A DNA stretch of 64,000 nt from positions 62,001-126,000 of the forward strand of contig NZ_FOZP01000005.1 of NCBI RefSeq assembly GCF_900116115.1, read 5' to 3'. A program made the position numbers and the translations under genes. The notes beneath the pieces are model-generated. The model did not search any database and was not told the origin of the DNA. It saw nothing but the letters and a program-made list of their open reading frames with translations. Position 1 is the first letter of the stretch, and every line of letters starts with the position of its first letter. Shown piece after piece: positions 49,628 to 59,261 of the stretch. The stretch is from Lutibacter maritimus. GTDB taxonomy: Bacteria; Bacteroidota; Bacteroidia; Flavobacteriales; Flavobacteriaceae.

Positions 49628-50914
49628 ATGGTAAAAAAAATAATAGTAGTATTTACAACTCTATTTATAACAATTGGTAGTTTTGCACAAAAAAATAACA
49701 CTTCAGCATATTCTTTTTTTGGTATTGGTGATATAAATAGTTCAAGTACTGTAGAACAATTAAGTATGGGGGGTATTGGAGTTTCATTAGATGATAGTTT
49801 TCATCTAAACTTATCAAACCCAGCAGCAAATTCATCATTAAACTTTACAACGTATGCACTGGCTCTTGAAAATAAAAATATTTGGGCAGATGATGGCTTA
49901 GATAAACAAAGAGCAGCAACAACATATTTGTCATATTTAGCATTAGGAATACCTTTGGGTGAAAAAGGAGGTTTAACCTTTGGGTTGTTACCAAATTCTT
50001 CTGTAGGGTATTCATTAACTTCAAATGTTTACTCATCTGGTGATGAATTAGAAGAAATTACATTATACAATGGTGAAGGAGGAACAAATAAAGTATTCTT
50101 AGGGTTTGGTTTGGAAGTTTTTAAAGGGTTTAGCATTGGTTTACAAGGAAATTATCTTTTTGGTAAAATAGATAACAGTGTTATTAATCAAATCAAAGAT
50201 GTAACTCTAGCTACAAAATATCAAACAATTGCAAATGTTAATAGTTTTTCGTTAAATACAGGTTTTCAATATAAGAAAGAATTAAAAAATAAATTAAATT
50301 TGCACCTTGGAGGAAATTTCAATTTAGAAAATGAAATTAAATCTGAAGGAAATGAGTATTTGTATTCTGTATCTATTGGTACTTACGAAACACCAAAAGA
50401 TACAATTTTAAATGCTCAAAGCAAGGGTGTTATGAAATATCCTATAAAAAGTTCATTGGGAGTTGGAATTGGAAAAGAAAATAAATGGTATGCAGGTTTA
50501 GATTATAGTTTTCAAAAAGCACTTGAATTAGATGGAGATATTTTTAGTAATTATTCTAAAATAAAATATGATAATTCAAACAAAATTTCATTAGGAGGCT
50601 ATTTCACTCCAAAGTACAATTCAATTACAAGTTACTGGGAAAGAGTTACATACAGAGGTGGGGTTAAGTTTGAGAAAACCGGACTGCTTGTTGATGGTTC
50701 AGGAAATGGTAGTAATTTTACAGCAATTGATGATTTTGGCATATCTTTTGGTATAGGTTTACCAGTAAGTAACCAATTATCAAATTTAAATATAGGTTTA
50801 GAGTTTGGAAAAAGAGGAGAAATTTCAAACGGATTAGTTAAAGAAAATTATATAAACTTTAGATTAAGCCTTTCCCTTAATGATAAGTGGTTTAGAAAAT
50901 TAGAAATATTTTAA
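49628..50914 (+). CDS. Predicted outer-membrane beta-barrel protein
   Basis: This 428-residue protein has a signal peptide (1-20, ends IGSFAQ) and many amphipathic strands with Gly and aromatic residues (SAYSFFGIGDINSS, GLTFGLLPNSSVGYSL, SFSLNTGFQYKKELKN). It recalls the barrels of the FadL/porin type found in Bacteroidota, without a clear family signature. It follows coaX with no gap and precedes a TPR protein after 15 bases. A transport or structural role at the outer membrane is inferred. Confidence 0.75.
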   Translation: MVKKIIVVFTTLFITIGSFAQKNNTSAYSFFGIGDINSSSTVEQLSMGGIGVSLDDSFHLNLSNPAANSSLNFTTYALALENKNIWADDGLDKQRAATTYLSYLALGIPLGEKGGLTFGLLPNSSVGYSLTSNVYSSGDELEEITLYNGEGGTNKVFLGFGLEVFKGFSIGLQGNYLFGKIDNSVINQIKDVTLATKYQTIANVNSFSLNTGFQYKKELKNKLNLHLGGNFNLENEIKSEGNEYLYSVSIGTYETPKDTILNAQSKGVMKYPIKSSLGVGIGKENKWYAGLDYSFQKALELDGDIFSNYSKIKYDNSNKISLGGYFTPKYNSITSYWERVTYRGGVKFEKTGLLVDGSGNGSNFTAIDDFGISFGIGLPVSNQLSNLNIGLEFGKRGEISNGLVKENYINFRLSLSLNDKWFRKLEIF

Positions 50915-50929
50915 TAAAAGGACAAGAAG

Positions 50930-52282
50930 ATGAAAAAAATGAAACAAATTTTAACAGTACTATTTTTAGTAGTTTCAGTATCGGTTGTGTTTTCTCAGGA
51001 AGATAATAATGATTGTTATATAAAATACAATCTTTTTAAAGGAGATTACAGTTCAAAAAAATATGATGCAGCTTATGAAAACTGGTTATGGTGTATGGAC
51101 AATTGCCCTACATTATCAGTGAATATTTATAAGATGGGTATTAAAATTGCTGAACACAGATTAGAAAATGCTGCAGAAGCTGATAAGCCAGCGGCAAGAG
51201 ACTTAGTTATGAGAGTTTATACGCAAAGATTACAACACTACCCTGATGATGTAGCCGATGTTTATAATGATATAGCAAGTTTTAAAGCTGACCAAGGTGC
51301 TTCTGATGATGAAGTTTTTGAGTGGATTGAAAAAGCATTTAAAGCAGATGTAACTGCTGTTAATGCAAGAAATATTTATAAATATTTTGATATAATTTTA
51401 AATAGACACAAAGATACAGATGCTCAAAAAGTTTTTGATACTTATGATGAAGTTAGTGAAGGTCTTGAGTTAAAAAGAGAAGAATACACTAAAAAAATTG
51501 ATATCATAAACGCAAAAGACTCTACTAAAATAAGTTCAAAAGATGTGAAGAACAGAGCTGCTTATCAACAAGTTTTAACTAATCTATCTTTAGTAGAAAC
51601 TGGATTGGATGCTAAATTATCTGAAATTTCAACTTGTGAAAACTTAATACCATTAAATAAAAAGTATTTTGAAGAAAACAAAACAAATGCTGAATGGTTA
51701 AAGAGAGCTGTTTCTAGAATGTTTATTAAAGAATGTACATCTGATCCTTTTTATCCAAAGTTAGTTGAAGCGTATGTTCACGCAGATCCATCTCCAACAG
51801 CCTCGGTTTTCTACGCTGATATTTTAATGGATAGAGGAGAAACTAATAAAGCAATGGAATACTTTAAAAAAGCCATTGACCAAGAAACAGATTCCTATAA
51901 AAAAGCAAACAATTTATATAAAGTTGCAAGAATTTTAAGCAAACAAGGTAGAAAAAGTGAAGCAAGAAGTTACTGTTACAAAGCGTTAGATTATGCGCCA
52001 ACTATGGGGAAAGCCTATTTATTAATTGCAAATATGTACGCAACAAGTGCAAACTCTTGTGGAGATGATGTGGTTTCTAAAAGAATGGTGTATGTTGCAG
52101 CTTTAAATATGGCTTACAAAGCCAAAGCAGTAGATCCAAGTATTGGAGGTTATGCAAATAAATATATTGCAAGTTATTCAGAGAATATTCCTACTACAAA
52201 AGATTTATTTGTTGCAGGTGTAAAATCAGGAACATCTTTTAAAATTAACTGTTGGATTAATGAAACTGTAAGAGTTCCTTAA
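50930..52282 (+). CDS. Secreted tetratricopeptide-repeat protein
   Basis: This 450-residue exported protein has a signal peptide (about 1-22, ends VVFSQE). The rest is mostly helical, with TPR-like units: YENWLWCMDNCPTLSVNIYK near the N-terminus and a clear pair at about 290-380 (ASVFYADILMDRGETNKAME, YFKKAIDQETDSYKKANNLY, YCYKALDYAPTMGKAYLLIA). It sits in the coaX / barrel / TPR / lptC row. It may serve as a periplasmic scaffold for the neighbouring outer-membrane protein, an inference from position only. Confidence 0.8.
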   Translation: MKKMKQILTVLFLVVSVSVVFSQEDNNDCYIKYNLFKGDYSSKKYDAAYENWLWCMDNCPTLSVNIYKMGIKIAEHRLENAAEADKPAARDLVMRVYTQRLQHYPDDVADVYNDIASFKADQGASDDEVFEWIEKAFKADVTAVNARNIYKYFDIILNRHKDTDAQKVFDTYDEVSEGLELKREEYTKKIDIINAKDSTKISSKDVKNRAAYQQVLTNLSLVETGLDAKLSEISTCENLIPLNKKYFEENKTNAEWLKRAVSRMFIKECTSDPFYPKLVEAYVHADPSPTASVFYADILMDRGETNKAMEYFKKAIDQETDSYKKANNLYKVARILSKQGRKSEARSYCYKALDYAPTMGKAYLLIANMYATSANSCGDDVVSKRMVYVAALNMAYKAKAVDPSIGGYANKYIASYSENIPTTKDLFVAGVKSGTSFKINCWINETVRVP

Positions 52283-52300
52283 TAAATTATCTTCAAATAC

Positions 52301-52318
52301 TATATTTGATTATATTTG
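52301..52318 (+). promoter_or_regulatory. Tandem -7 elements before lptC
   Basis: TATATTTG occurs twice, at 52301-52308 and 52311-52318, with a 10-base period. Both fit TAnnTTTG. The second ends only 4 bases before the lptC ATG, so the first is the more likely one for a normal leader. Confidence 0.45.
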
Positions 52319-52322
52319 TTGA

Positions 52323-52883
52323 ATGACAAAATCAGTTATAAAAAATATTAGAAACATTGCTGTAGTTTTAACTATGGCAATGTTTTTTTCATGTAAAAAT
52401 GACGCTAAAGAAGTGCGTGATTTTTTGGCAGATAAAAATTTACCTATAGGTGAATCATACAATATTGATCATAAACATACTGATTCTGGTAGAATTGATG
52501 TGAAAATGAAAGCGCCTGTAATGTTAGATTTTGATAATAGAAAAGCACACCCATATTCAGAGTTCCCTGAAGGAATTATAATTACTACTATTGATAAAAA
52601 TAAAGATTCAGTTACAATTGAAGGTGATTATGCAAGAAATTATAGATTAACGCAAGTGTCTGAATTAAGAAATAATGTAGTTATTATAAATCATAAAGAA
52701 AAAACAAAGCTTACTACAGAAGAAATTTATTGGGATCAAAAAACACACTACTTTTTTACAGAAAAAAGTTTTGTATTTTACACATTAACGGATACAGTTT
52801 ATGGTACTGGTTTTGAATCTACAGAAGACCTTAAACAACGTTGGATTAAAAATTTAAGAGGAGTTATTGAAGTTAAAGACTAA
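52323..52883 (+). CDS. lptC: LPS export periplasmic protein LptC (lipoprotein form)
   Basis: This component of the LptB2FGC-A machine passes lipopolysaccharide from the inner membrane to LptA. N-terminal residues 1-24 form a signal with a possible lipobox (AMFFSCKND, Cys24). The LptC/OstA-like beta-jellyroll follows (RIDVKMKAPVMLDFDN, YSEFPEGIIITTID, LTTEEIYWDQKTHYFFTEKS). Length 186 is typical. LptA, LptB, LptF and LptG genes are not in the window. It is followed after 3 bases by a small membrane protein and then by a CNNM-type gene. Confidence 0.92.
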   Translation: MTKSVIKNIRNIAVVLTMAMFFSCKNDAKEVRDFLADKNLPIGESYNIDHKHTDSGRIDVKMKAPVMLDFDNRKAHPYSEFPEGIIITTIDKNKDSVTIEGDYARNYRLTQVSELRNNVVIINHKEKTKLTTEEIYWDQKTHYFFTEKSFVFYTLTDTVYGTGFESTEDLKQRWIKNLRGVIEVKD

Positions 52884-52886
52884 AAA

Positions 52887-53078
52887 ATGAATAAAACTTG
52901 GAAAATATTTGAGTACGGTTATTTAGTAATTGCTATAGTTTTTATAGTTGAAACTGTTTTGCATTGGAATATAGATAGAGAAAAAGCCTATTTAATGCTT
53001 TTATTTGCTGTAGTAGCAATTTTTATGTATTTTTTTAAAAGAAGATTTCGAAAACGAATTCAAAATAGAAATAAATAA
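52887..53078 (+). CDS. Small membrane protein of unknown function, downstream of lptC
   Basis: This 63-residue protein has two predicted helices (about 11-28 and 35-50) and a strongly basic C-terminal tail (FKRRFRKRIQNRNK) that should face the cytoplasm. It is embedded between lptC (3-base gap) and the CNNM gene (3-base gap). No family is recognised. The position suggests an envelope role. Confidence 0.78.
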   Translation: MNKTWKIFEYGYLVIAIVFIVETVLHWNIDREKAYLMLLFAVVAIFMYFFKRRFRKRIQNRNK

Positions 53079-53081
53079 TAA

Positions 53082-54347
53082 ATGGCATTTGATATTTTAG
53101 TAATATTAATTTCAATGTTGCTTTCAGCTTTTTTTTCAGGAATGGAAATAGCCTTTGTCTCGGCAAATAAATTTCAAGTAGAATTAGAAAAAAAGAAAGA
53201 AAGTTTTACCTCAAAAATACTAGCTAAACTTACAGCCAAGTCATCAAAATTTATTACAACAATGTTAGTTGGTAATAATATTGCCTTAGTTGTATATAGC
53301 TTTTTTATGGGTGATTTTTTAATGCGATTTTTACCCCAAAATTATTTCAATGAAATTTCAACATTAATTTTACAAACATTAATTTCAACGCTAATAATTT
53401 TAGTAACTGCTGAATTTTTACCCAAAGCAATTTTCAGAATTTACGCTAATGAAACATTAGTGTTTTTTGCGCCAATCACTTATTTTTTCTACATCATATT
53501 TCATTATATATCCAATTTTATTACTGTAATTTCCGACTTTTTTTTAAAAATATTTTTCAATTCGGCAAAAGATATTCAACAAACAGAATTTAGTAAAGAA
53601 GAGTTAGGTTTATATATTTCTACACAACTAGAACATGCAAATGATTACGATGATGTAGATTCTGAAATTCAAATATTTCAAAATGCTTTAGAGTTTGATA
53701 CTGTTAAAGCACGCGAAATAATGATTCCAAGAACTGAAATTGTAGCCGTTGATATTAAAGAAAATATAACAGCTTTAAAAAAGTTATTTATTGAAACGGG
53801 TTATTCAAAAATATTGGTATATAATGATTCACTTGATGATATTTTAGGCTACGCACACGCATTTGAATTATTTAAAAAACCAAAAAATATAAAATCAATT
53901 CTTTTACCAGTTGAATTTGTGCCAGAAAGCATGATGATTAATAATGTTTTAAACATTTTAATTAAAAAGAAACGGAGCATGTCAGTTGTTTTAGATGAAT
54001 TTGGAGGAACATCAGGCGTAATTACAGTTGAAGATATTGTAGAAGAATTATTTGGTGAAATAATTGATGAACATGACACGGTTGAGTTGTTAGAAAATCA
54101 AATTAATGCACGTGAATTTGAATTTTCTGCCCGATTAGAAGTAGATTATTTAAATGAAAACTACAACCTAAATATAGAAGAAGATGAGGCTTATGAAACT
54201 TTAGGAGGCTTTATTGTATATCATAACGAAGACATTCCCAAACAAGATGAAATTATAAAAATTAACAATCTTCATTTCAAAATGTTAAAGGTAGATTCCT
54301 CAAAAATTATGGAAGTTTACGTGAAAGTTTTAGATATAGCCGATTAA
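53082..54347 (+). CDS. CNNM/CorC-type hemolysin-family protein (DUF21, CBS, CorC_HlyC)
   Basis: This 421-residue inner-membrane protein has a DUF21/CNNM transmembrane domain at about 1-180 (AFFSGMEIAFVSANKFQVEL, TMLVGNNIALVVYSFF). Two CBS domains lie at about 200-330 (REIMIPRTEIVAVDI, DEFGGTSGVITVEDIVEELF) and a C-terminal CorC_HlyC domain at about 340-420. Family members are linked to Mg2+ or other divalent ion export and gliding-related functions in some Bacteroidota. The fold is certain, the substrate is not. Third gene of the lptC run. Confidence 0.9.
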   Translation: MAFDILVILISMLLSAFFSGMEIAFVSANKFQVELEKKKESFTSKILAKLTAKSSKFITTMLVGNNIALVVYSFFMGDFLMRFLPQNYFNEISTLILQTLISTLIILVTAEFLPKAIFRIYANETLVFFAPITYFFYIIFHYISNFITVISDFFLKIFFNSAKDIQQTEFSKEELGLYISTQLEHANDYDDVDSEIQIFQNALEFDTVKAREIMIPRTEIVAVDIKENITALKKLFIETGYSKILVYNDSLDDILGYAHAFELFKKPKNIKSILLPVEFVPESMMINNVLNILIKKKRSMSVVLDEFGGTSGVITVEDIVEELFGEIIDEHDTVELLENQINAREFEFSARLEVDYLNENYNLNIEEDEAYETLGGFIVYHNEDIPKQDEIIKINNLHFKMLKVDSSKIMEVYVKVLDIAD

Positions 54348-54425
54348 TTAAAAAATTATACAAAAATCTCATCTTTTTACCAGTTAATTATATTCAATTA
54401 ACTTTCATAATTAAATACTAAATTG

Positions 54426-54433
54426 TATTTTCG
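54426..54433 (+). promoter_or_regulatory. Weak -7 element of the PpiD-like gene
   Basis: TATTTTCG has one mismatch to TAnnTTTG, 26 bases before the ATG, in a 112-base gap after the CNNM gene. Confidence 0.3.
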
Positions 54434-54459
54434 CAAACTGTAATAAAAGAAATAATATA

Positions 54460-56622
54460 ATGGCAATTTTATCAAAAATTAGAGATCGTTCAATGTTTTT
54501 AATCCTTATCGTAGGATTAGCGTTATTTGCATTTGTACTTGATCCAAGCTCAATTCAAAATTTTTTCAGTTCAAGCAAAATTAATTCAATAGGTGAAGTT
54601 AATGGAAATGAAATTGATAGAGAAGAATTTGCTCAACAAGTTGAAGCATATAGAACACAAAGTGGAGGAAGAGCAACCCAAATGCAAGCTGTAAATGCCG
54701 TTTGGAATGCAATGGTAAGTGAAAAAATGTTTGCTGATCAACTTGAAAAAGCTGGTATTGTAGTTGGAGAAAAAGATATTTGGGATGCAATGGTTTCATT
54801 ACCTGAAGTTCAAAATTCACCAATGTTTAAAAATGAAGCAAATTTATTTGATGAAGAAAAACTGAAAGAATATATTGCTAATTTAAAAGATGAAGCTGAA
54901 GCAGGAAATAAAGAAGCTTGGTTAAATTGGTTGGCTACAGAAAAAAGCATCAAACAAAATTTAGAGCGTCAAGCATACACATCATTAGTAAGTGCTGGGT
55001 TAGGAGCATCTTTAGCAGAAGGCAAAAGAGATTATTTAACTCAAAACACTAAAATAGATGCACAATATGTATTTGTTCCTTATACAACAATTAGTGATAG
55101 TTTAACAGTTGTATCAAAAGAAGAAATAAAAAAGTATTTAGAAGACAATAAGAAAAAATACAAAGCAGAAGCTACAAGATCTGTTGAATATGTAAAGTTT
55201 GACATTGTACCTTCTGAAGCTGATGATGCAGAAGTTAAAAAAACTGTTGAAAGTTATATTAATGACAGAGAAGAGTATAGTAATGCTGCTAAAGCTACTG
55301 TTAAAATTGACGGATTGAAAGCAGCAACTCATTATGAAACATTCATGAATGATAACAAGTCTGACTTGCCAATGAGTGAAGGTTATAAATATAAAAATCA
55401 GCTTCCAGAAACAATTGCAGATGAAATTTTCGCAGCCTCAGTAGGCAATGTTGTTGGTCCATATAAAGAAAATGGTTACTATAAAATTTCAAAAGTAATA
55501 GAAACTATTCAAATTGCTGATTCTGTGAAATCTAGTCATATAATTATACCTTTTGTAGGAGCAACACGCTCAACTTCTTTAAAAACAAAAGAAGAAGCTA
55601 AAAAAACTGCTGATAGTATATTTTCTATCGTAAAAGGAAACAAAACTAAATTTGCTGAAGTAGCCGATGAAATTAACACAGATGGTACAAAAGGTAAAGG
55701 TGGTGATATCGGTTGGATTAGAAAAGATCAAGCTTTTTCTCAATCATTTGATAAAGATTTTGCAAACTTTATTTATAAAAATAATGCAGGAACAATGGGT
55801 GTTGTTGAAACAGCCTTTGGTTACCACATAATTAGTGTTGATGAACAAAAGAAAGCAGAAGAAGCTGTTAAATTGGCTACTTTTTCAAGAATAATTGAAC
55901 CATCTGAAGAAACTGAAAATGCAATTTTTGAAAAAGCAGAAACTTTAGCTTCTAAATTAGCTGATGGTGGTGCAATTGCAGATTTAGCTAAAGAAAATGA
56001 TTATGAAGTTCTTTCAGCAATGAATTTAAAAGCTTTAGATGAAAATTTACCAGGTTTAATTAACCAACGTCAAATTGTAACTTGGTCTTTTGATTCAACA
56101 AGAGAAATTGGAGATTCTAAAAGATTTGATTTTGATGTAAATGGCAAAAGAGGTTATGTAGTAGTTGTGTTAAAAAACAAAACTGACAAAGATGGAACTG
56201 TAATAACTTCAGATTTAATTGCACAAATTCGCCCAGAACTTATTAATAAAAAGAAAGCTGAATTAATTAAAAAGAAAATGACTGGAAACACATTAGAAGA
56301 AGTTGCAAAAAACTCTAATGTTACTATAAATACAGCAAATTCAATAACAATGGCTAGTCCGTTAATCTCAGGAGTAGGAAACGAACCTGGAGTTGTAGGA
56401 GCAATGTCAACGATAGAATTAAATAAGGTTTCAGATTTAATTGAAGGTGATAAAGGTGTGTTTAAATTAAAAGTTACCAACAGAACTGAGCCAGTTGAAT
56501 TAGAAAATTACGAAAATTTCCGTAAGCAAATAATTTCAAAATTAGCAGGAAGAAGTTACCAATTGTATCAAGTTCTTGAAGATAAAGCTGATATTGTTGA
56601 TAATAGAGCTAAATTCTTTTAA
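54460..56622 (+). CDS. Peptidylprolyl isomerase / periplasmic folding chaperone, PpiD (SurA-N and parvulin)
   Basis: This 720-residue inner-membrane-anchored chaperone helps fold secreted and outer-membrane proteins. A single N-terminal helix (about 11-31: SMFLILIVGLALFAFVL) is followed by a SurA_N-like region (about 35-260) and a parvulin-type PPIC domain (about 350-465) with SSHIIIPFVGATRST, GKGGDIGWIRKDQAFS and AGTMGVVETAFGYHIISV. A second, shorter C-terminal repeat follows. The layout matches PpiD of Bacteroidota. It ends at a bidirectional terminator shared with rho. Confidence 0.92.
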   Translation: MAILSKIRDRSMFLILIVGLALFAFVLDPSSIQNFFSSSKINSIGEVNGNEIDREEFAQQVEAYRTQSGGRATQMQAVNAVWNAMVSEKMFADQLEKAGIVVGEKDIWDAMVSLPEVQNSPMFKNEANLFDEEKLKEYIANLKDEAEAGNKEAWLNWLATEKSIKQNLERQAYTSLVSAGLGASLAEGKRDYLTQNTKIDAQYVFVPYTTISDSLTVVSKEEIKKYLEDNKKKYKAEATRSVEYVKFDIVPSEADDAEVKKTVESYINDREEYSNAAKATVKIDGLKAATHYETFMNDNKSDLPMSEGYKYKNQLPETIADEIFAASVGNVVGPYKENGYYKISKVIETIQIADSVKSSHIIIPFVGATRSTSLKTKEEAKKTADSIFSIVKGNKTKFAEVADEINTDGTKGKGGDIGWIRKDQAFSQSFDKDFANFIYKNNAGTMGVVETAFGYHIISVDEQKKAEEAVKLATFSRIIEPSEETENAIFEKAETLASKLADGGAIADLAKENDYEVLSAMNLKALDENLPGLINQRQIVTWSFDSTREIGDSKRFDFDVNGKRGYVVVVLKNKTDKDGTVITSDLIAQIRPELINKKKAELIKKKMTGNTLEEVAKNSNVTINTANSITMASPLISGVGNEPGVVGAMSTIELNKVSDLIEGDKGVFKLKVTNRTEPVELENYENFRKQIISKLAGRSYQLYQVLEDKADIVDNRAKFF

Positions 56623-56648
56623 TAGAAATATTATCTATTATATAAAAT

Positions 56649-56676
56649 AAAAAAGCAGCCAATTGGCTGCTTTTTT
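56649..56676. terminator. Bidirectional terminator, ppiD-like gene / rho
   Basis: GCAGCC (56655-56660) pairs with GGCTGC (56665-56670) around AATT, with A- and T-runs on the outside. It fits both converging genes. Confidence 0.9.
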
Positions 56677-56696
56677 ATTTTATATATTTATTAGTT

Positions 56697-58466
56697 TTAA
56701 CCGTTCATAGAGATTAAAAACTCTTCGTTTGAAGTAGTGTATTGAATTTTACCTTTAATGAATTCCATTGCTTCTACAGGGTTCATATCCGCAAGATACT
56801 TTCTTAAAACCCACATACGTTGTACGGTTTTAGCATCTAATAATAAATCATCTCTACGTGTACTAGATTTCACTAAATCAATAGCAGGATAAATTCTTCT
56901 ATTAGCAATGTTGCGTTCTAATTGAAGTTCCATATTACCTGTACCTTTAAACTCTTCAAAAATAACTTCATCCATTTTTGAACCTGTTTCAGTTAATGCT
57001 GTTGCAATAATAGATAATGATCCTCCGTTTTCAATATTTCTTGCTGCTCCAAAAAAGCGTTTTGGTTTGTGTAAAGCATTTGCATCAATACCACCTGATA
57101 AAATTTTACCAGAAGCTGGTGCAACAGTATTATATGCTCTTGCCAAACGAGTTATTGAATCAAGTAAAATAACAACGTCATGCCCACATTCAACCAATCT
57201 CTTTGCTTTTTCTAAAACAATATTTGCAACTCTAACATGTTTTTCTGCAGGTTCATCAAAAGTTGATGCTACAACTTCACCTTTAACGCTACGTTGCATA
57301 TCTGTAACCTCTTCAGGTCTTTCATCAATTAATAAGATTATTTGATATACTTCAGGGTGGTTAGATGCAATAGAGTTTGCAATATCTTTTAGTAACATTG
57401 TTTTACCCGTTTTAGGCTGAGATACTATCATACCTCTTTGCCCTTTTCCAATTGGAGAAAACAAATCGATTATTCTGGTTGAAAGTGTACTATTTCTTCC
57501 AGCTAAATTAAATTTTTCTTGAGGAAATAAAGGTGTTAAGTGCTCAAATGATACTCTATCTCTAACAACATTTGGGCTTAATCCGTTAATTTTAGAAACT
57601 CTAATTAGCGGAAAATATTTTTCACCTTCTTTTGGTGGTCTTACAACACCTTTTACTGTATCACCAGTTTTTAATCCAAATAATTTTATTTGAGATTGAG
57701 ATAGATAAATGTCATCAGGTGATGATAAATAATTATAATCGGAAGATCTTAAAAAACCGTAACCATCTGGCATCATTTCTAAAACACCTTCACTTTCTAT
57801 AATCCCATCAAACTCGTAATCTGGATCTCTATATCTGTTTCCAGATTTTCTAGGACCTTTGTTATCTCTAGGTTGGTTTCCAGCTTGTTGTTGATTGTTG
57901 TTTTGCTGATTGTTGTTTTGCTGATTGTTTTGCTGAGGATTTCCTTGACCTTGAGGTTTGTTTTGGTGTTTTGGTTTGTTTTGTTGTGTTGGATGTGATT
58001 TTTCCTTTTTAACCTGATTTGGTTTTTCTTCAGATTTTAAATTATTCGATTCTTTCTCTGATAAAGTTGGAGCTGATTTCTCATTAGTTTGATTATCAGT
58101 TTTTTTAGACGGTTCTTCAATTGCCTCTTTAGGTTTTTTTTGTGACACTGTCTTTTTAGGTTCTGTTTTAACAGTTTTTGTAATTTCAGGCTGAGACTCT
58201 GAAATTATTTCTTGCTTTGCAGGAACTGCGTTAGTAGCATTTTCCTTTGCAGGTTTTGGTTTTTTAACGATTCGTTTTCTTTTAACCTTACCTTCGTTTG
58301 CAGATTCGTTTTGAGTAACTTTTGCTGGAGTGGCCGCTTGAATATCTAAAATTGCATAAACTAAATCTAGTTTTTTTAATTGGCTATATTTTTTTGCACC
58401 AATTGTTTTGGCAATCTCTTGTAATTCTAAAAGTGTTTTCTCCTTTAGTTGGGAAATTTCAAACAT
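56697..58466 (-). CDS. rho: Transcription termination factor Rho with long disordered insert
   Basis: This hexameric RNA helicase ends transcription of untranslated RNA. Rho_N is at about 1-45 ([20 protein letters not shown]). A low-complexity Lys/Glu/Pro/Gln/Asn insert (about 50-215) follows, then the cold-shock RNA-binding fold (about 225-300, [20 protein letters not shown]) and the RecA-like ATPase with [17 protein letters not shown] (P-loop, near 355), [13 protein letters not shown] and [19 protein letters not shown]. 589 residues compared with 419 in E. coli; the insert explains the difference and is usual in Bacteroidota. A distant -7 element leaves a leader of about 130 bases, consistent with autoregulation. 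Confidence 0.96.
   Translation of the reverse strand: MFEISQLKEKTLLELQEIAKTIGAKKYSQLKKLDLVYAILDIQAATPAKVTQNESANEGKVKRKRIVKKPKPAKENATNAVPAKQEIISESQPEITKTVKTEPKKTVSQKKPKEAIEEPSKKTDNQTNEKSAPTLSEKESNNLKSEEKPNQVKKEKSHPTQQNKPKHQNKPQGQGNPQQNNQQNNNQQNNNQQQAGNQPRDNKGPRKSGNRYRDPDYEFDGIIESEGVLEMMPDGYGFLRSSDYNYLSSPDDIYLSQSQIKLFGLKTGDTVKGVVRPPKEGEKYFPLIRVSKINGLSPNVVRDRVSFEHLTPLFPQEKFNLAGRNSTLSTRIIDLFSPIGKGQRGMIVSQPKTGKTMLLKDIANSIASNHPEVYQIILLIDERPEEVTDMQRSVKGEVVASTFDEPAEKHVRVANIVLEKAKRLVECGHDVVILLDSITRLARAYNTVAPASGKILSGGIDANALHKPKRFFGAARNIENGGSLSIIATALTETGSKMDEVIFEEFKGTGNMELQLERNIANRRIYPAIDLVKSSTRRDDLLLDAKTVQRMWVLRKYLADMNPVEAMEFIKGKIQYTTSNEEFLISMNG
57893..57934 (-). repeat. 15-bp tandem repeats in rho encoding a Gln/Asn tract
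   Basis: GATTGTTGTTTTGCT occurs at 57893-57907 and 57908-57922, followed by a 12-base partial copy. On the minus strand it encodes alternating Gln/Asn residues ([15 protein letters not shown]). Such repeats can change in number by slippage. Confidence 0.85.
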
Positions 58467-58603
58467 TATTTTTAATATATAATAATTGTTAATGTATTAA
58501 TTGTAGTTTCTTAATTGTTAAGAATTTAATTATGAGTAAATCAATAGTGGTGATAAAAGTTTTGGTTGTAGTTGTTTAGTACAATTATGTTATACTATTA
58601 ATG

Positions 58604-58611
58604 CAAATATA
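58604..58611 (-). promoter_or_regulatory. Promoter -7 element of rho
   Basis: TATATTTG on the minus strand (58611 to 58604) fits TAnnTTTG. It implies a leader of about 130 bases before the rho ATG (58466). Confidence 0.45.
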
Positions 58612-58657
58612 TAAATTTATTTATAAACTAAATATTTAATTCTTTAAAAATAAAATG

Positions 58658-58665
58658 TATTTTTG
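58658..58665 (+). promoter_or_regulatory. Promoter -7 element of the DUF4293 gene
   Basis: TATTTTTG fits TAnnTTTG and overlaps an in-frame ATG at 58655, so the later ATG at 58685 must be the start. Confidence 0.55.
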
Positions 58666-58684
58666 CAATCTATTAAATAAAACA

Positions 58685-59119
58685 ATGATTCAAAGAATTC
58701 AAACCATTTATTTATTAATTGCTACCATAGCCTCTGGAGGACTTATATTTTTTTTAGACCTATGGAAAAATGTTGAAGGAAACGCATTTTATGTGATGGA
58801 TGCTTTTAGTTCTGGAAATAAATTACTAGTGGTACTTTCGTTATTGTTTTTTATATCTGCCATACTAACGTTTATTGCTATTTTTCTTTATAAAAATAGA
58901 AAATTACAATTTGTTATTGGTAGATTTTCAATTTTGATCAATTTTATTTTATTAGGTATTCTTGTATATTTTTCACAAAATTTATCTGGAGAAACAATAG
59001 TTTCAGAGAAAGGTATTGGGTTAATTATTCCTATTTTAACCATTGTTTTAGTTGTGTTAGCTAATAGAGCAATAAAAAGGGATGAAGAACTTGTAAAATC
59101 TGTGGATAGATTGCGATAA
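58685..59119 (+). CDS. DUF4293 family membrane protein
   Basis: This 144-residue inner-membrane protein has four predicted helices (about 6-26, 40-62, 75-95 and 105-125) and a charged C-terminal tail (RAIKRDEELVKSVDRLR). The opening MIQRIQTIYLLIATIASG is typical of DUF4293, a Bacteroidota family of unknown function that often sits next to rho, as here (divergent). Start: the ATG at 58685; the ATG at 58655 overlaps the promoter. A terminator follows. Confidence 0.85.
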   Translation: MIQRIQTIYLLIATIASGGLIFFLDLWKNVEGNAFYVMDAFSSGNKLLVVLSLLFFISAILTFIAIFLYKNRKLQFVIGRFSILINFILLGILVYFSQNLSGETIVSEKGIGLIIPILTIVLVVLANRAIKRDEELVKSVDRLR

Positions 59120-59150
59120 TCCTAACATCTTAGTATATTTAGTGCAAAAT

Positions 59151-59184
59151 AAACCATTTCAATAAATTTGAAATGGTTTTTTGT
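59151..59184 (+). terminator. Intrinsic terminator after the DUF4293 gene
   Basis: A 12-bp perfect stem (59151-59162 with 59168-59179, loop of 5) is followed by a T-run. Confidence 0.85.
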
Positions 59185-59251
59185 TTCTAACGGTTTTCAG
59201 TGATAAATAAATATCACTATTTTTGGGTACATTTAAGTTTTGTTAATTAAA

Positions 59252-59259
59252 TATATTTG
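59252..59259 (+). promoter_or_regulatory. Promoter -7 element of the NarL-type regulator gene
   Basis: TATATTTG fits TAnnTTTG, 2 bases before the ATG at 59262 and 14 before the in-frame ATG at 59274. A second match, TATTTTTG at 59218-59225, would give a longer leader. The start used may therefore be 59274. Confidence 0.4.
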
Positions 59260-59261
59260 AG

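Noticed and set aside
57893-57934. Short tandem repeats considered as a CRISPR fragment
   Set aside because: The units are 15 bases, directly adjacent with no spacers, and encode Gln/Asn in rho.
58655-58684. Upstream ATG as start of the DUF4293 gene
   Set aside because: TATTTTTG overlaps it, and the family opening MIQRIQ lies at the later ATG.
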